From Deltaproteobacteria bacterium (GTDB lineage: Bacteria; Desulfobacterota; Desulfobacteria; Desulfobacterales; QNYZ01), in NCBI GenBank assembly GCA_003973265.1, contig QNYZ01000061.1, positions 38,785 to 102,784 on the forward strand: a DNA stretch of 64,000 nucleotides. Direction: 5' to 3'. This document shows, in pieces, positions 21,703 to 30,601 of this stretch (position 1 is the stretch's first letter; the number at the start of each line of letters is the position of its first letter). The notes beneath the pieces are model-generated. The model was not told the origin of the DNA. It worked only from the letters and a program-made list of their open reading frames with translations, and did not search any database. A program made the translations under genes and the position numbers.

Positions 21703-22265
21703 TATTTTTTGACCCGTTCTACATATTCCCCGGTGCGCGTATCAATACGAATTTCCTCGCCTTCTTCGATGAATGGCGGGACCTGAAGCTTATATCCAGT
21801 CGAAAGCGTCGCCGGCTTGGTATCGCCCGAGGCGGTATCCCCTTTTACCCAGGGATCGGCCTTTTCCACCCGCAGATTGACGAACATGGGTAGCGTCACC
21901 TCGATGGGCCGCCCGCCGAACATCAATACGTTGCAAACCATATTTTCTTTCAGAAAATATCTGGCTTCGCGCATCTGGTCCTGGGACAAGAATTCCTGTT
22001 CGTATGTCTTGGAATCCATAAAACAATAGTTCTCACCATCATTGTAGAGATATTCCATTTCCCGTTCTTCCAGATCGGCCTCGTTGAATTTATCTCCGGA
22101 GCGATAGGTCCGATCAAATTGAGCCCCGGTTATCATATTTTTCAGCTTGCACCGATACAAAGCCTGCCCTTTTCCGGGCTTGGAGAATTCAAATTGAACC
22201 ACCACATATGGCTCTCCATCTATTTCAATCTTCAATCCTTTTCTTAAATCCGATGCTTCATACAT
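21702..22265 (-). CDS. efp: elongation factor P
   Basis: A 187-residue EF-P of usual length, with an N-terminal KOW-like domain and two OB domains. It relieves ribosome stalling at polyproline. The tip loop reads SKPGKGQ with K32 at the position modified in many bacteria; no modification enzyme (epmA/epmB or ymfI type) is in the window. The C-terminal signature is VPPFIEEGEEIRIDTRTGEYVERVK. It runs divergently from guaA and upstream of the coupled 204-residue gene. Confidence 0.96.
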   Translation of the reverse strand: MYEASDLRKGLKIEIDGEPYVVVQFEFSKPGKGQALYRCKLKNMITGAQFDRTYRSGDKFNEADLEEREMEYLYNDGENYCFMDSKTYEQEFLSQDQMREARYFLKENMVCNVLMFGGRPIEVTLPMFVNLRVEKADPWVKGDTASGDTKPATLSTGYKLQVPPFIEEGEEIRIDTRTGEYVERVKK

Positions 22266-22398
22266 GCCTGACCTGCTCCTTAAATAAATAAAAATGGATC
22301 CCGCCTCACCGCTCTGGTGCTGACAATTTTCAGTTGACTTTTCAAATGCTCTCTAACATATTTACCACATTTTCGCAATTTGTTATAAGGAAAACAAA

Positions 22399-23928
22399 AT
22401 GATCCTGATTATCGACTTTGGTTCTCAATACAACCAGCTCATTGCCCGAAGGGTCCGGGAGCACCGTGTATTCTGCCAGATAGAGCCCCCTACCATCAAC
22501 ATGGCTGCCATTCGAAAGCTCAACCCGGATGGCATTATCTTATCTGGCGGCCCATCAAGCATCTACGATAAAAAAAGCCCGCGTATCCACAAGGCTATTT
22601 TTGATCTCGGTATTCCTGTTCTGGGAATCTGCTATGGTTTCCATTACATGGCGGACACGCTGGGTGGCACGGTAAAGAGGTCCAAAAAACGTGAATACGG
22701 ATTTGCCGACATGCGCATTCGATCACACGATCACCTGTTTGCCGATATTGACGACGAGACCACCTGCTGGATGAGCCATGGCGACACCATTAAAAAGCTT
22801 CCCCGGGGATTTAAAATCACCGCTTCGACGCCGAGTACCCGGATTGCCGCCGCCGCCCACATCAAGAAAAAAATATTTGGCGTCCAGTTCCATCCGGAAG
22901 TGGCCCATACCCCCCAGGGAAAAAAGATAATAAAGCGCTTCCTGTTTGATATCTGCAAATGTAAACGCCTGTGGACCATGAAAAATTTCGCCATCCAGGC
23001 GGAGGAGCGGATCCGGGAAACCGTGGGGGATAACCGGGTCATTCTCGGGCTGAGCGGCGGAGTTGACTCTTCGGTTACGGCCCTTTTAATCCACCGGGCC
23101 ATCGGCAACCACCTGACCTGCATCTTCGTTGACAATGGCCTGCTGCGTTTGAACGAAAAAGAGAAAATTGAAAAAACGATGAAGCGGCATCTGGCTATCA
23201 ATATCCGTTTTGTCAGCGCCAAACGACGCTTCCTCAGTGCCCTGGCCGGGGTAACGGACCCGGAGAAAAAACGAAAAATAATCGGCAAGGTTTTCATGGA
23301 TGTATTTGAAGGGGAAGCCAAAAAAATAAAAAAAGCCGCGTTTCTGGCCCAGGGAACCCTCTATCCGGACATCATTGAATCCCGATCGGCCTTTGGCGGG
23401 CCGACTTCGGTGATCAAATCTCACCACAATGTGGGCGGTTTACCGAAAAAAATGAAATTGAAACTGGTGGAACCGCTTCAATACCTGTTCAAGGACGAGG
23501 TGCGCAAACTGGGCAAGACGCTGGGCCTGTCTGACGAGCTGGTCTGGCGGCAACCATTTCCGGGTCCCGGCCTGGCCATCCGCATCATCGGTGAAATTAC
23601 CTCCCGACGCCTCGCCATCCTCCGGCAGGCAGACGATTTGCTGCTGCAGGAAATAAAAGCCGCCGGGTTCTACAAGAAATTATGGCAGTCTTTTGCCGTC
23701 CTGCTGCCCATTAAAAGCGTGGGTGTGATGGGCGACAAGCGGACCTACGAAAATATTCTCGCTATCCGGGCGGTGACCAGCACGGATGCCATGACAGCCG
23801 ACTGGGCCAAACTCCCGCACAAATTTCTGGCAAGCGTATCCAACCGGATTATCAATGAAGTCAACGGCGTCAACCGGGTGGTATACGATATCAGTTCCAA
23901 GCCACCCAGTACGATTGAATGGGAATAA
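22399..23928 (+). CDS. guaA: GMP synthase (glutamine-hydrolysing)
   Basis: A 509-residue enzyme converting XMP to GMP. The class I glutamine amidotransferase domain carries C78 (GICYGFHY), H165 and E167 (VQFHPEV). The PP-loop ATP pyrophosphatase motif LSGGVDSSVTALL follows at ~215, and the C-terminal dimerisation domain includes WRQPFPGPGLAIRIIGE and ends SSKPPSTIEWE. The length is typical. An AAGGA-like site precedes the ATG. A coiled-coil membrane protein gene starts a few bases downstream. Confidence 0.97.
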   Translation: MILIIDFGSQYNQLIARRVREHRVFCQIEPPTINMAAIRKLNPDGIILSGGPSSIYDKKSPRIHKAIFDLGIPVLGICYGFHYMADTLGGTVKRSKKREYGFADMRIRSHDHLFADIDDETTCWMSHGDTIKKLPRGFKITASTPSTRIAAAAHIKKKIFGVQFHPEVAHTPQGKKIIKRFLFDICKCKRLWTMKNFAIQAEERIRETVGDNRVILGLSGGVDSSVTALLIHRAIGNHLTCIFVDNGLLRLNEKEKIEKTMKRHLAINIRFVSAKRRFLSALAGVTDPEKKRKIIGKVFMDVFEGEAKKIKKAAFLAQGTLYPDIIESRSAFGGPTSVIKSHHNVGGLPKKMKLKLVEPLQYLFKDEVRKLGKTLGLSDELVWRQPFPGPGLAIRIIGEITSRRLAILRQADDLLLQEIKAAGFYKKLWQSFAVLLPIKSVGVMGDKRTYENILAIRAVTSTDAMTADWAKLPHKFLASVSNRIINEVNGVNRVVYDISSKPPSTIEWE

Positions 23929-23934
23929 TTGACC

Positions 23935-24915
23935 ATGGACAGCCGGAAATCCGATAAATTCACATTCGGCAGGGGCGACCAAACCGTCAAGCCTGCGGAA
24001 ACCGCAATCCCGCATCCGGAACCCCGGCCAGCCGGGGATACGAAAATCCCGGCCGCTTTATATATTTTTCTCGGCCTTCTGATGATCGCGATTATTATGG
24101 TCTATTTTGACCTGTTTCGACGCGTCACCTATTCAAAAAACGCCGGTTCCGAGAAATTAACTTACCTGGCCCAGGATCTTGATCATCGGTTCTCATCGCT
24201 CTCCATCAAACAGGCACGGCTGGAAGAACAGCTGAAAAAGAAAATATCGGACGACGCGCAGGTAATTAAAGAACTCAAAGCCGAACTGGAACAGGCCCGA
24301 AAAGACCTCAAGAGCACCACACAGCAGTTGACGACCAAGGCGGATAAATCCGACCTCACGCCCTTTGTTACGGCCGCCGCCCTGACCGCCGTCAAAACCC
24401 GCATCGAAAAATTAGGCGCTGAAACCAAAAGCGCCCTGGAAAAGATAAAGACGGTGGAAACCAGGTTGACCGAAACCCTTGCCAGGCGCGAAAGAGCACA
24501 AGAAAAATTAACCGGCGAAATTGGAGAGATCAACCGGCTGCTCGACCAGTCATCTAAAACCATCATCGATATTGAAAGCCGGATAGCGGCGTTAAATACC
24601 GCCAAGATTGATAAAAAGACCGTCGAAAAACTAATCAAAAACAAGATCGGTGCTCAGCAATCCACATCGGCTGCGCTATCAAAGCAAATATCCGCCGACC
24701 GGGACCGGATTGATACCAATCGCCGCCAGATCAGAGAATTAAAGAAAAATTCCAGTCTGTATGAAGGCCAAATCCTGAAAATCAAGCGGCAGCTCAACGC
24801 GCTCAAATACAAACCGTCGGCCGGCCCGTCGAAAAGCCGCCCGGCCCCCTCTGCTGCGCCATCTCCAAAACCGATTAAATCCGGAGAAATAATTCAGCAG
24901 AACCTGAATGAATAA
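23935..24915 (+). CDS. coiled-coil membrane protein
   Basis: About 326 residues. The ATG at 23935 is preferred; a TTG two codons upstream is possible. After a ~40-residue cytoplasmic N terminus there is one transmembrane helix (~40-62, LYIFLGLLMIAIIMVYFDLF), then a long charged coiled coil (~75-290, rich in K/E/A) and a Pro/Ser/Lys tail. No catalytic motif is present. It begins 6 nt after guaA and ends 12 nt before larB, so the three are probably one operon. The function is unknown; a structural or division-related role is only a guess. Confidence 0.7.
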   Translation: MDSRKSDKFTFGRGDQTVKPAETAIPHPEPRPAGDTKIPAALYIFLGLLMIAIIMVYFDLFRRVTYSKNAGSEKLTYLAQDLDHRFSSLSIKQARLEEQLKKKISDDAQVIKELKAELEQARKDLKSTTQQLTTKADKSDLTPFVTAAALTAVKTRIEKLGAETKSALEKIKTVETRLTETLARRERAQEKLTGEIGEINRLLDQSSKTIIDIESRIAALNTAKIDKKTVEKLIKNKIGAQQSTSAALSKQISADRDRIDTNRRQIRELKKNSSLYEGQILKIKRQLNALKYKPSAGPSKSRPAPSAAPSPKPIKSGEIIQQNLNE

Positions 24916-24927
24916 AGGAACGATCCT

Positions 24928-25677
24928 GTGAACAAAACTGATCTGACCCGATTACTCGAAGAAGTCGCTCGGGGAACCATGGGGGTCAATCGGGCCGCTC
25001 AACATCTTTTCAACCTGCCTTACGAAGACCTTGAATACGCCTGTGTTGATCATCATCGCAGCCTGCGCAAAGGATTTCCGGAGGTGATCTATGGGGAAGG
25101 CAAAACCGCCGGGCAGATTCAGGGAATCATGGAAAAAATAATCTCCCGTGAAGCGGTGGTTATGGCCACGCGGATTGATCCGGAAAAAGCCGCCCAGATA
25201 ACGGCCGCCATTCCCGGCACCACCTATCATACCGACGCCCGTATACTGATCTGGCAGAATCAAAAGCCGGCGATGACCGGCCGGGGAACTATTTTAATTA
25301 TTTCTGCCGGGACATCGGATATCCCGGTGGCGAAGGAGGCCGCCCTTACGGCGCAATTGATGGGAAACCGGGTCGATACTCTCTTTGATGTGGGCGTTGC
25401 AGGTATTCATCGCCTCCTTGATCACCGTGAACGGATTCAAAGTGCCACCGTCCTGATCGTTGTAGCCGGCATGGAAGGGGCGCTTCCCAGCGTTGTGGCC
25501 GGTATGGTGGCCCGCCCGGTCATCGCTGTGCCCACCAGTATCGGGTACGGGACCAGCCTCGGCGGCCTTACCGCTTTATTTTCCATGCTGAACAGCTGCT
25601 GTTCAAATGTTGCGGCGGTCAACATCGACAACGGATTCGGGGCCGGGTACATGGCCGCATGCATCAATCGAGCTTGA
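24928..25677 (+). CDS. larB: LarB-like pyridinium biscarboxylate synthase
   Basis: A 249-residue protein with a GTG start preceded by AAAGGA. It matches LarB of nickel-pincer cofactor synthesis, related to PurE: VIYGEGKT, TSDIPVAKEAALTAQ, DVGVAGIHRLL, VVAGMEGALPSVV, ARPVIAVPTSIGYGTSLGG and a final NIDNGFGAGYMA. LarB carboxylates nicotinic acid adenine dinucleotide. larC and larE are not seen nearby, so the cofactor role is inferred from family alone. Confidence 0.88.
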   Translation: MNKTDLTRLLEEVARGTMGVNRAAQHLFNLPYEDLEYACVDHHRSLRKGFPEVIYGEGKTAGQIQGIMEKIISREAVVMATRIDPEKAAQITAAIPGTTYHTDARILIWQNQKPAMTGRGTILIISAGTSDIPVAKEAALTAQLMGNRVDTLFDVGVAGIHRLLDHRERIQSATVLIVVAGMEGALPSVVAGMVARPVIAVPTSIGYGTSLGGLTALFSMLNSCCSNVAAVNIDNGFGAGYMAACINRA

Positions 25678-25689
25678 ACACTCACGGCC

Positions 25690-25812
25690 GTGAAACAAAA
25701 GGCCACAACAAATGATCCGTATCGGGAAATCTTCCTGCTTGAGATAATTCAGCTCAAGGCTCATCGTTCCACAGGCCACGACCGCAATGTTTGCAAAAGA
25801 AATATCCGACAT
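25690..25812 (-). pseudogene. possible remnant of a DUF1638-like gene
   Basis: From an ATG at 25812 the minus strand reads MSDISFANIAVVACGTMSLE then LNYLKQ, which resembles the start of DUF1638 proteins as I recall them. A one-base frame change then gives FPDTDHLL, which also fits, before a stop. Only ~40 of the ~200 expected residues remain. The piece is wedged between the converging larB and flavoenzyme genes. Confidence 0.35.
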
Positions 25813-25822
25813 GGGTGACCGC

Positions 25823-27733
25823 CTAGTATTTGAGCGCCGTTTCGTAGCCTGCATGAATGGCGGTGAAAATATCCATCACCTGATCCGCATCACCAATAAC
25901 ATCGACTTCGGCAACCTTTTGTTTTATCTTTTCGTCGGGTCCGGGGGCACTGCGCATTCCCGAAGCAAGAATAATTGTCTGGAACGCCCCGAGGGAGATT
26001 TTTTCTCCGTCCTGATCTACCTGGGCGACATCCTCCCCGAGTTGCAGTACCGTGGTGCGGGGCATCAACGTCACGTTGGGCATTTTCTCGATCCGCATCA
26101 GGATCAGTTTTCGGGTGATCATCTCCATCATGCTGCCAATGGGATCGGTTCGTTTGGTCGCCACCACCTCATAACCGTCTTTGCCTAATTTCTCAGCAAT
26201 CTCAAGCCCGGTTCGCCCTGCACCGATGACCAGCACACGCGGGCCCTTAACCGGTTTTTCCTTTTTAAAATATTCGAGCGCTGTCATCGTGTATTGATCA
26301 CCAAGCCCGTCAATATCGGGGATATTCTGCACGGCCCCGGTAGCCCAGACGAGAAGATCCGGCTGAACGCTGCCAATCAGTTCCGCATCCACGGATTGAC
26401 CGGTCATGACAGATCCCACACCTGTCTGAACACGTTTTTCCAGGTGCGCCAGGCCGTCCAGCATTTCTTGTTTTCCCGGTGCCTGCCACGCCAGGCGGAA
26501 TTGCCCCCCCAGACGATCTTCTTTTTCCACCAATGTCACCTGATGCCCGCGCTTAACCAGGTAGACGGCGGCGCTCATTCCGGCCGGCCCGCCGCCAGCC
26601 ACTAGTACTTTTCTGGGGTTGGATGTCTTTCCCATAGGCGGTTTTCCGATTTCCGGGTTGAGATTACACCCCAGCGGCCGGCCTGTTTTTACCCGGTGCA
26701 GGCACCCCTGCAGGCAGTATCCGCAATCGTTGACATCATCGGTATTCCCTGTTTTCCACTTTTCAACAAGATCCGGGTCTGACAGCAACGGTCGTCCCAG
26801 TGCCACCAGGTCGGCCAGGTTTTGATTGATCAACATTTCGACCTGTTCGGCCCGGCCCATACGACCGGCGGCAATCAGGGGCAATTTCGTATGCATCCGA
26901 ACCCATTTCAGCGCATCCCATTGGGGCTTTTCCGGCAAACTCCCATGGTGAAAATACCAGGGCGGGCTGAAACAGGCCGACCCCATTCCCACGTGGATCG
27001 CCGCGATTTTTTTCTTCTCCGCCAACGCCAGTAACGAAAGGAGATCCTCCTGGCTGATCCCAAATTCCGGCGACATCTCGCTTCCTGAAATCCGCAACAG
27101 ACACGGAACGTCACCCGCACCTTTCAAAACAGCAGAGATAACTTCTTCGGCAAATTTCGTGCGATCGTGGCCGTATTCATCGTCGCGCTGATTAATTTTA
27201 CCGTTGAGAAACTGCGATACCAGGTATCCGTGTCCACCCTGGATTTCGATCACATCAAACCCCGCGGATACGGCTTTTTCAGTGGCGGCTCGATAGCCGG
27301 CAACGATCGCTTCGATTTCCCCAGTGGTCAGAGGGGTAGCCGTCTGACCGGTTGTCGGACAGGCAATGGCAGATGGGGCTTTGGGCGGCGCACCGGCTGC
27401 CCTGGGGTTGGCAGCGGCACCGGCGTGATTCAGGTGAAGACAGGCCCGTCGGTCCGCTGTATGGATGGTATCCACAATTTTTCTAAGTTCATCAACGCTG
27501 TCAGGTAAGTGGACACACAATTGTCTGGGATGTTCTTTACCACCGGCAGTTACTGCTACCGGCTCAAGAATTAACAGGCCCGGCCCGTTTTCAGCGATCT
27601 GGCGATAGAAGGTCAGATGGCGATCCGTCACGCGACCATCCGGTGTTCCATAAGCCGTCTTAACCGGGGGAAAAACAAATCGGTTCGCCAAAATCAATCG
27701 ACCTGAATCAAATGTCTTAAACATTTCTCTCAT
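25823..27733 (-). CDS. FAD/FMN/Fe-S reductase of the 2,4-dienoyl-CoA reductase (OYE) family
   Basis: About 636 residues. The start at 27733 (MREMFKTF) has a perfect AGGAGG 5-6 nt upstream; an ATG six codons earlier would lie over that site. Residues ~1-330 are an old-yellow-enzyme TIM barrel (RFVFPPVKTAYG, IEIQGGHGYLVSQFL). A [4Fe-4S] motif follows (CGYCLQGCLHR, then GCNLNP). Residues ~365-630 are two Rossmann domains (VLVAGGGPAGMSAAVYL and VLVIGAGRTGLEIAEKL). The family reduces activated C=C bonds or trimethylamine-like substrates; the substrate is unknown. A thioredoxin-like gene lies just upstream on the same strand. Confidence 0.85.
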   Translation of the reverse strand: MREMFKTFDSGRLILANRFVFPPVKTAYGTPDGRVTDRHLTFYRQIAENGPGLLILEPVAVTAGGKEHPRQLCVHLPDSVDELRKIVDTIHTADRRACLHLNHAGAAANPRAAGAPPKAPSAIACPTTGQTATPLTTGEIEAIVAGYRAATEKAVSAGFDVIEIQGGHGYLVSQFLNGKINQRDDEYGHDRTKFAEEVISAVLKGAGDVPCLLRISGSEMSPEFGISQEDLLSLLALAEKKKIAAIHVGMGSACFSPPWYFHHGSLPEKPQWDALKWVRMHTKLPLIAAGRMGRAEQVEMLINQNLADLVALGRPLLSDPDLVEKWKTGNTDDVNDCGYCLQGCLHRVKTGRPLGCNLNPEIGKPPMGKTSNPRKVLVAGGGPAGMSAAVYLVKRGHQVTLVEKEDRLGGQFRLAWQAPGKQEMLDGLAHLEKRVQTGVGSVMTGQSVDAELIGSVQPDLLVWATGAVQNIPDIDGLGDQYTMTALEYFKKEKPVKGPRVLVIGAGRTGLEIAEKLGKDGYEVVATKRTDPIGSMMEMITRKLILMRIEKMPNVTLMPRTTVLQLGEDVAQVDQDGEKISLGAFQTIILASGMRSAPGPDEKIKQKVAEVDVIGDADQVMDIFTAIHAGYETALKY

Positions 27734-27781
27734 TTTTGCCTCCTTTGCCACGACCCGGGTAAATCCTATATGCGGTTGATA

Positions 27782-28132
27782 TTATTTTTTATGCTTGACC
27801 AATACCATTTCGATGGCCATGGAAAGCACCTCGACGGGCTGAATCCCTACAAATCGCTGCATCTCTACGCCGTCTTTGAAAAGGATAACGGTTGGGATAC
27901 TGGTAATACCTAACTGCATGGCTGTTTTACGATGCGCATCCACATCCAGTTCCACTATCCGCGCCTTCCCTTGATACCGACCAGCCAGTTGATCTACGAT
28001 TGATCTTTGAACCCGACATGGCGCACACCAAGGCGTATCAAAATCAACCAGCGTGATCCCCTTCTGGAACCTTTTTTCCCAATTCTTGGCAAGATACCGT
28101 CTCTTAATCCGTTCTCTCTTTGCGTGTTGCAT
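27782..28132 (-). CDS. thioredoxin-like protein
   Basis: A 116-residue thioredoxin-fold protein with active site WCAPC (~35-39) and the cis-proline segment SIPTVILFKDG. The N terminus has a basic 20-residue extension (MQHAKRERIKRRY) with no hydrophobic core, so it should be cytoplasmic. WCAPC in place of WCGPC suggests a divergent partner or redox potential. It is upstream of the flavin/Fe-S reductase (49-nt gap) and divergent from the sigma-54 regulator gene, which may control it. Confidence 0.85.
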   Translation of the reverse strand: MQHAKRERIKRRYLAKNWEKRFQKGITLVDFDTPWCAPCRVQRSIVDQLAGRYQGKARIVELDVDAHRKTAMQLGITSIPTVILFKDGVEMQRFVGIQPVEVLSMAIEMVLVKHKK

Positions 28133-28190
28133 AGAACGACCATTTATCGATCAGCCCGAATCAAAGCGTTCACCGCTCTATACTTTACCT

Positions 28191-28206
28191 ATCATTTTTT
28201 ATGCCA
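28191..28206 (-). promoter_or_regulatory. weak sigma-54-like promoter
   Basis: On the minus strand TGGCATAAAAAATGAT has the -24 GG and a 10-nt gap to GA in place of the expected GC. It lies ~60 nt before the thioredoxin-like gene and next to a sigma-54 activator gene. One key base is wrong, so confidence is low. Confidence 0.25.
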
Positions 28207-28306
28207 CCTCGCCTGATAAACCCCGATTATAAATATCTATCCGATTTTACAGCTGATATAAAACAGACTGGATCCGGTTGAGGATCCGCTTGACAACCGA
28301 CGATTC

Positions 28307-28344
28307 CGTTACCTATACTGTCAGACAACGTTAGGTAACGTTAC
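28307..28344. promoter_or_regulatory. inverted-repeat operator candidate before the sigma-54 regulator
   Basis: CGTTACCTA (28307-28315) and TAGGTAACG (28332-28340) are perfect 9-bp inverted copies 16 nt apart. The right copy overlaps the perfect palindrome GTAACGTTAC (28335-28344). The site is 31 nt before the regulator start codon, which suits autoregulation or an enhancer site for the divergent thioredoxin/reductase genes. Confidence 0.5.
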
Positions 28345-28374
28345 ATATCATTAAACATTAAAAGGGGATAAACC

Positions 28375-29778
28375 ATGATTGGTCAAAACCACGAACTCTG
28401 GGATGCCCGGTTTTTAAGTCAGATTATTGATTTCATGGCCGATGGTGTCTTTACCCTTGATGCGGACGGACACGTATCTTCCTGGAACCCGGCCATGGAA
28501 CGAATTTCCGGCTATTCATCCAGCGACGCCCTCGGTAAAACCTGTGGCCTTCTGCAGTGCAGTCGCTGTTTTGACAGGGCGTGCCCGGCCAACTTGAACG
28601 AATGCGGAATCTTGTCCTATGGAGAGGCGATGAATAGCGAATGCATGGTTCGGCATAAAGAAGGCCATGATGTTCCGGTCATTAAAAATGCCAGGGCGGT
28701 CTATGATGATCACGGTGGAATTATCGGTGTTGTGGAAACCCTGACCGATCTAACCGAGCTGAAACAGGCGCGTCAAAAAGCCGAGGATGCGGCCAGTCGT
28801 CTGAGAGAAAACCACCGGTTCGATAATATCATTGGCCGAAGCCGTGTCATGCAACAGGTATTTTCCGATATTAAAGTGGCGGCCGATAGTTATGCCACGA
28901 TTTTAATTAACGGTGAAAGCGGTACCGGCAAAGAATTGGTGGCCGGCGCGATTCATTATAACAGCCCGCTGAGCGCGAGCCCGCTGGTAACAGTAAACTG
29001 CAGTGCGCTTTCCGAATCCCTGCTGGAGAGTGAGCTCTTCGGTCATGTTCGCGGGGCCTTCACCGGTGCGGTTCGAGACCGGAAGGGGCGATTTGAGGAA
29101 GCGGATGGCGGCACTATTTTTCTGGATGAAATCGGCGAAATCAGCCCGCTTATCCAGGTAAAGCTGCTCCGGGTACTGCAGGAACGGGAAATCGAGCGGG
29201 TGGGAGAATCCCGCCGGCGAAAAATAAATATCCGCATCATCGCGGCCACGCACCAGGATCTGTATGAGCTGATGCAGGCAGGACGTTTCAGGGAAGATTT
29301 ATATTATCGCCTGAAAGTCTTTCCGATTCAATTGCCCCCGCTACGCCAGCGTAAAGAGGATATCCCTTTGTTAATCCGCCATTTCATCCGCAAACAAAAT
29401 AAGATCATTGGAAAAGAGATACGGGGCGTCTCTTCCACGGCCATGCGGATCCTCATGGATCACTCCTGGCCGGGCAATGTGCGCGAGCTGGAAAACGCCA
29501 TCGAACATGCGTTCGTTCTTCGCGAAAAAGGGGATATTGATGTGTTTGATTTACCAGTGGAAATCCGCCAGATGAAATATCAACCACCGGACCGCAGGGA
29601 ATCGACCCCGTCTAAGCGTGGAAAAAGATTAACGAAGTCTGTACTTACCCAGATTCTTACCGAGTGCGACTGGAACAAAGCCGAAGTGGGACGCCAGGTG
29701 GGATTGAGTCGTACCGCTATCTGGAAGTACATGAAAAAGTGGGATATCCCGCTGAAATCGCCATTATCAGGAGACTGA
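28375..29778 (+). CDS. sigma-54-dependent regulator with cysteine-rich PAS domain
   Basis: A 467-residue enhancer-binding protein. Residues ~10-125 are a PAS domain with an unusual run of cysteines: C57, C62, C65, C70, C77 and C90. The AAA+ domain starts near 150 with Walker A GESGTGKE (180-187), an intact GAFTGA loop and FLDEIGE. A Fis-type helix-turn-helix (LTECDWNKAEVGRQVGLSRTAIWKYM) ends the protein. The cysteines could bind an Fe-S cluster or metal, or act as thiol sensors. The gene is divergent from the thioredoxin-like/reductase pair and is followed by a strong terminator. Confidence 0.9.
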   Translation: MIGQNHELWDARFLSQIIDFMADGVFTLDADGHVSSWNPAMERISGYSSSDALGKTCGLLQCSRCFDRACPANLNECGILSYGEAMNSECMVRHKEGHDVPVIKNARAVYDDHGGIIGVVETLTDLTELKQARQKAEDAASRLRENHRFDNIIGRSRVMQQVFSDIKVAADSYATILINGESGTGKELVAGAIHYNSPLSASPLVTVNCSALSESLLESELFGHVRGAFTGAVRDRKGRFEEADGGTIFLDEIGEISPLIQVKLLRVLQEREIERVGESRRRKINIRIIAATHQDLYELMQAGRFREDLYYRLKVFPIQLPPLRQRKEDIPLLIRHFIRKQNKIIGKEIRGVSSTAMRILMDHSWPGNVRELENAIEHAFVLREKGDIDVFDLPVEIRQMKYQPPDRRESTPSKRGKRLTKSVLTQILTECDWNKAEVGRQVGLSRTAIWKYMKKWDIPLKSPLSGD

Positions 29779-29790
29779 TTATTTCACAGC

Positions 29791-29826
29791 CCCCTGCCCG
29801 AAAAAAATAAGGGCAGGGGCCATCTT
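29791..29826 (+). terminator. rho-independent terminator after the sigma-54 regulator
   Basis: A perfect stem of CCCCTGCCC (29791-29799) and GGGCAGGGG (29811-29819), with an A-rich 11-nt loop and a following CATCTTTT. It starts 13 nt after the stop codon. Confidence 0.8.
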
Positions 29827-30028
29827 TTCAATACCACTGGCACGATCGCACAAAGATGACGGCTTTTGGCCGGTTCCATGCCAGCGATCTTTGTCCCATA
29901 GCGTCTCGATAAAAAACCAATCCTACGCGTTAACCCAAGCGATATCCACCTGAATTGAGCGGATACGGCAGCATCCCGGCGGTGATCCAACAGGAATCAA
30001 CCGCCGGTTCGGCGTCCCCTTCCGGGTG

Positions 30029-30199
30029 CTACCAGTCTTCAACGCCTTTCCGGCTCATAAACCAGATGGGGCAGGATGACCGGAATTTGCAATAGATATC
30101 CGGATCCCGGCATTCCAGGCATTCTTCACAAAGATAAATATCGTGTTTCTGGCATTTGTAGGGGGTATCGATTTCAGGATGACAGGCACACTCTCCCAT
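30029..30199 (-). CDS. small cysteine-rich protein
   Basis: A 56-residue protein starting MGECACHPE, with ten cysteines: C4, C6, C16, C24, C27, C30, C37, C43 among them, arranged in CxC and CEECLEC patterns, and a conserved-looking end (CPIWFMSRKG). It starts 39 nt after the stop of trxA on the same strand, so it is probably cotranscribed. The spacing suggests metal or Fe-S binding. I do not know a named family. Because it is short it could be missed by automatic gene finding, but the cysteine pattern and operon position support it. Confidence 0.65.
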   Translation of the reverse strand: MGECACHPEIDTPYKCQKHDIYLCEECLECRDPDIYCKFRSSCPIWFMSRKGVEDW

Positions 30200-30238
30200 G
30201 ACCGGTCCCTTTCTAATGAAATCTACGCCATCTATACG

Positions 30239-30601
30239 TCAGGAGACCACAAATGGCTGGGACGATGCTTTGCCGGACAGGACACCGTTGATCATTTTTT
30301 CAAGCTGACCTTTCCCGACCATACCAACGACCTGGTCCGAAACCTGTCCGTCTTTGAAAATCATCAGGGTGGGGATTGACTGGATCCCGTATTTACCCGG
30401 GGTGGCGGGATTATCGTCAACATTGCATTTGGCAAATTTCACCTGGCCACTGAAAGAATCGGCTAATTGATCGACAATCGGGCCGATGGCTTTGCAGGGG
30501 CCACACCAGGGAGCCCAGAAGTCAACCAGGACCGGGGTATCGGATTGCAGCACCTCTTTGTCAAAATTGCTGTCAGCCACTTCCGTCAAATTTTCACTCA
30601 T
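30239..30601 (-). CDS. trxA: thioredoxin
   Basis: A 120-residue thioredoxin with the classical WCGPC site (~30-34), FAKCNVDDNP, and the cis-proline loop SIPTLMIFKDG. The start at 30601 (MSENLTEV) has AAAGGAGA upstream; an ATG 17 codons earlier would give an arginine-rich, non-conserved extension. It has no signal peptide and is cytoplasmic. It is followed by the small Cys-rich gene. No thioredoxin reductase gene lies next to it. Confidence 0.95.
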   Translation of the reverse strand: MSENLTEVADSNFDKEVLQSDTPVLVDFWAPWCGPCKAIGPIVDQLADSFSGQVKFAKCNVDDNPATPGKYGIQSIPTLMIFKDGQVSDQVVGMVGKGQLEKMINGVLSGKASSQPFVVS

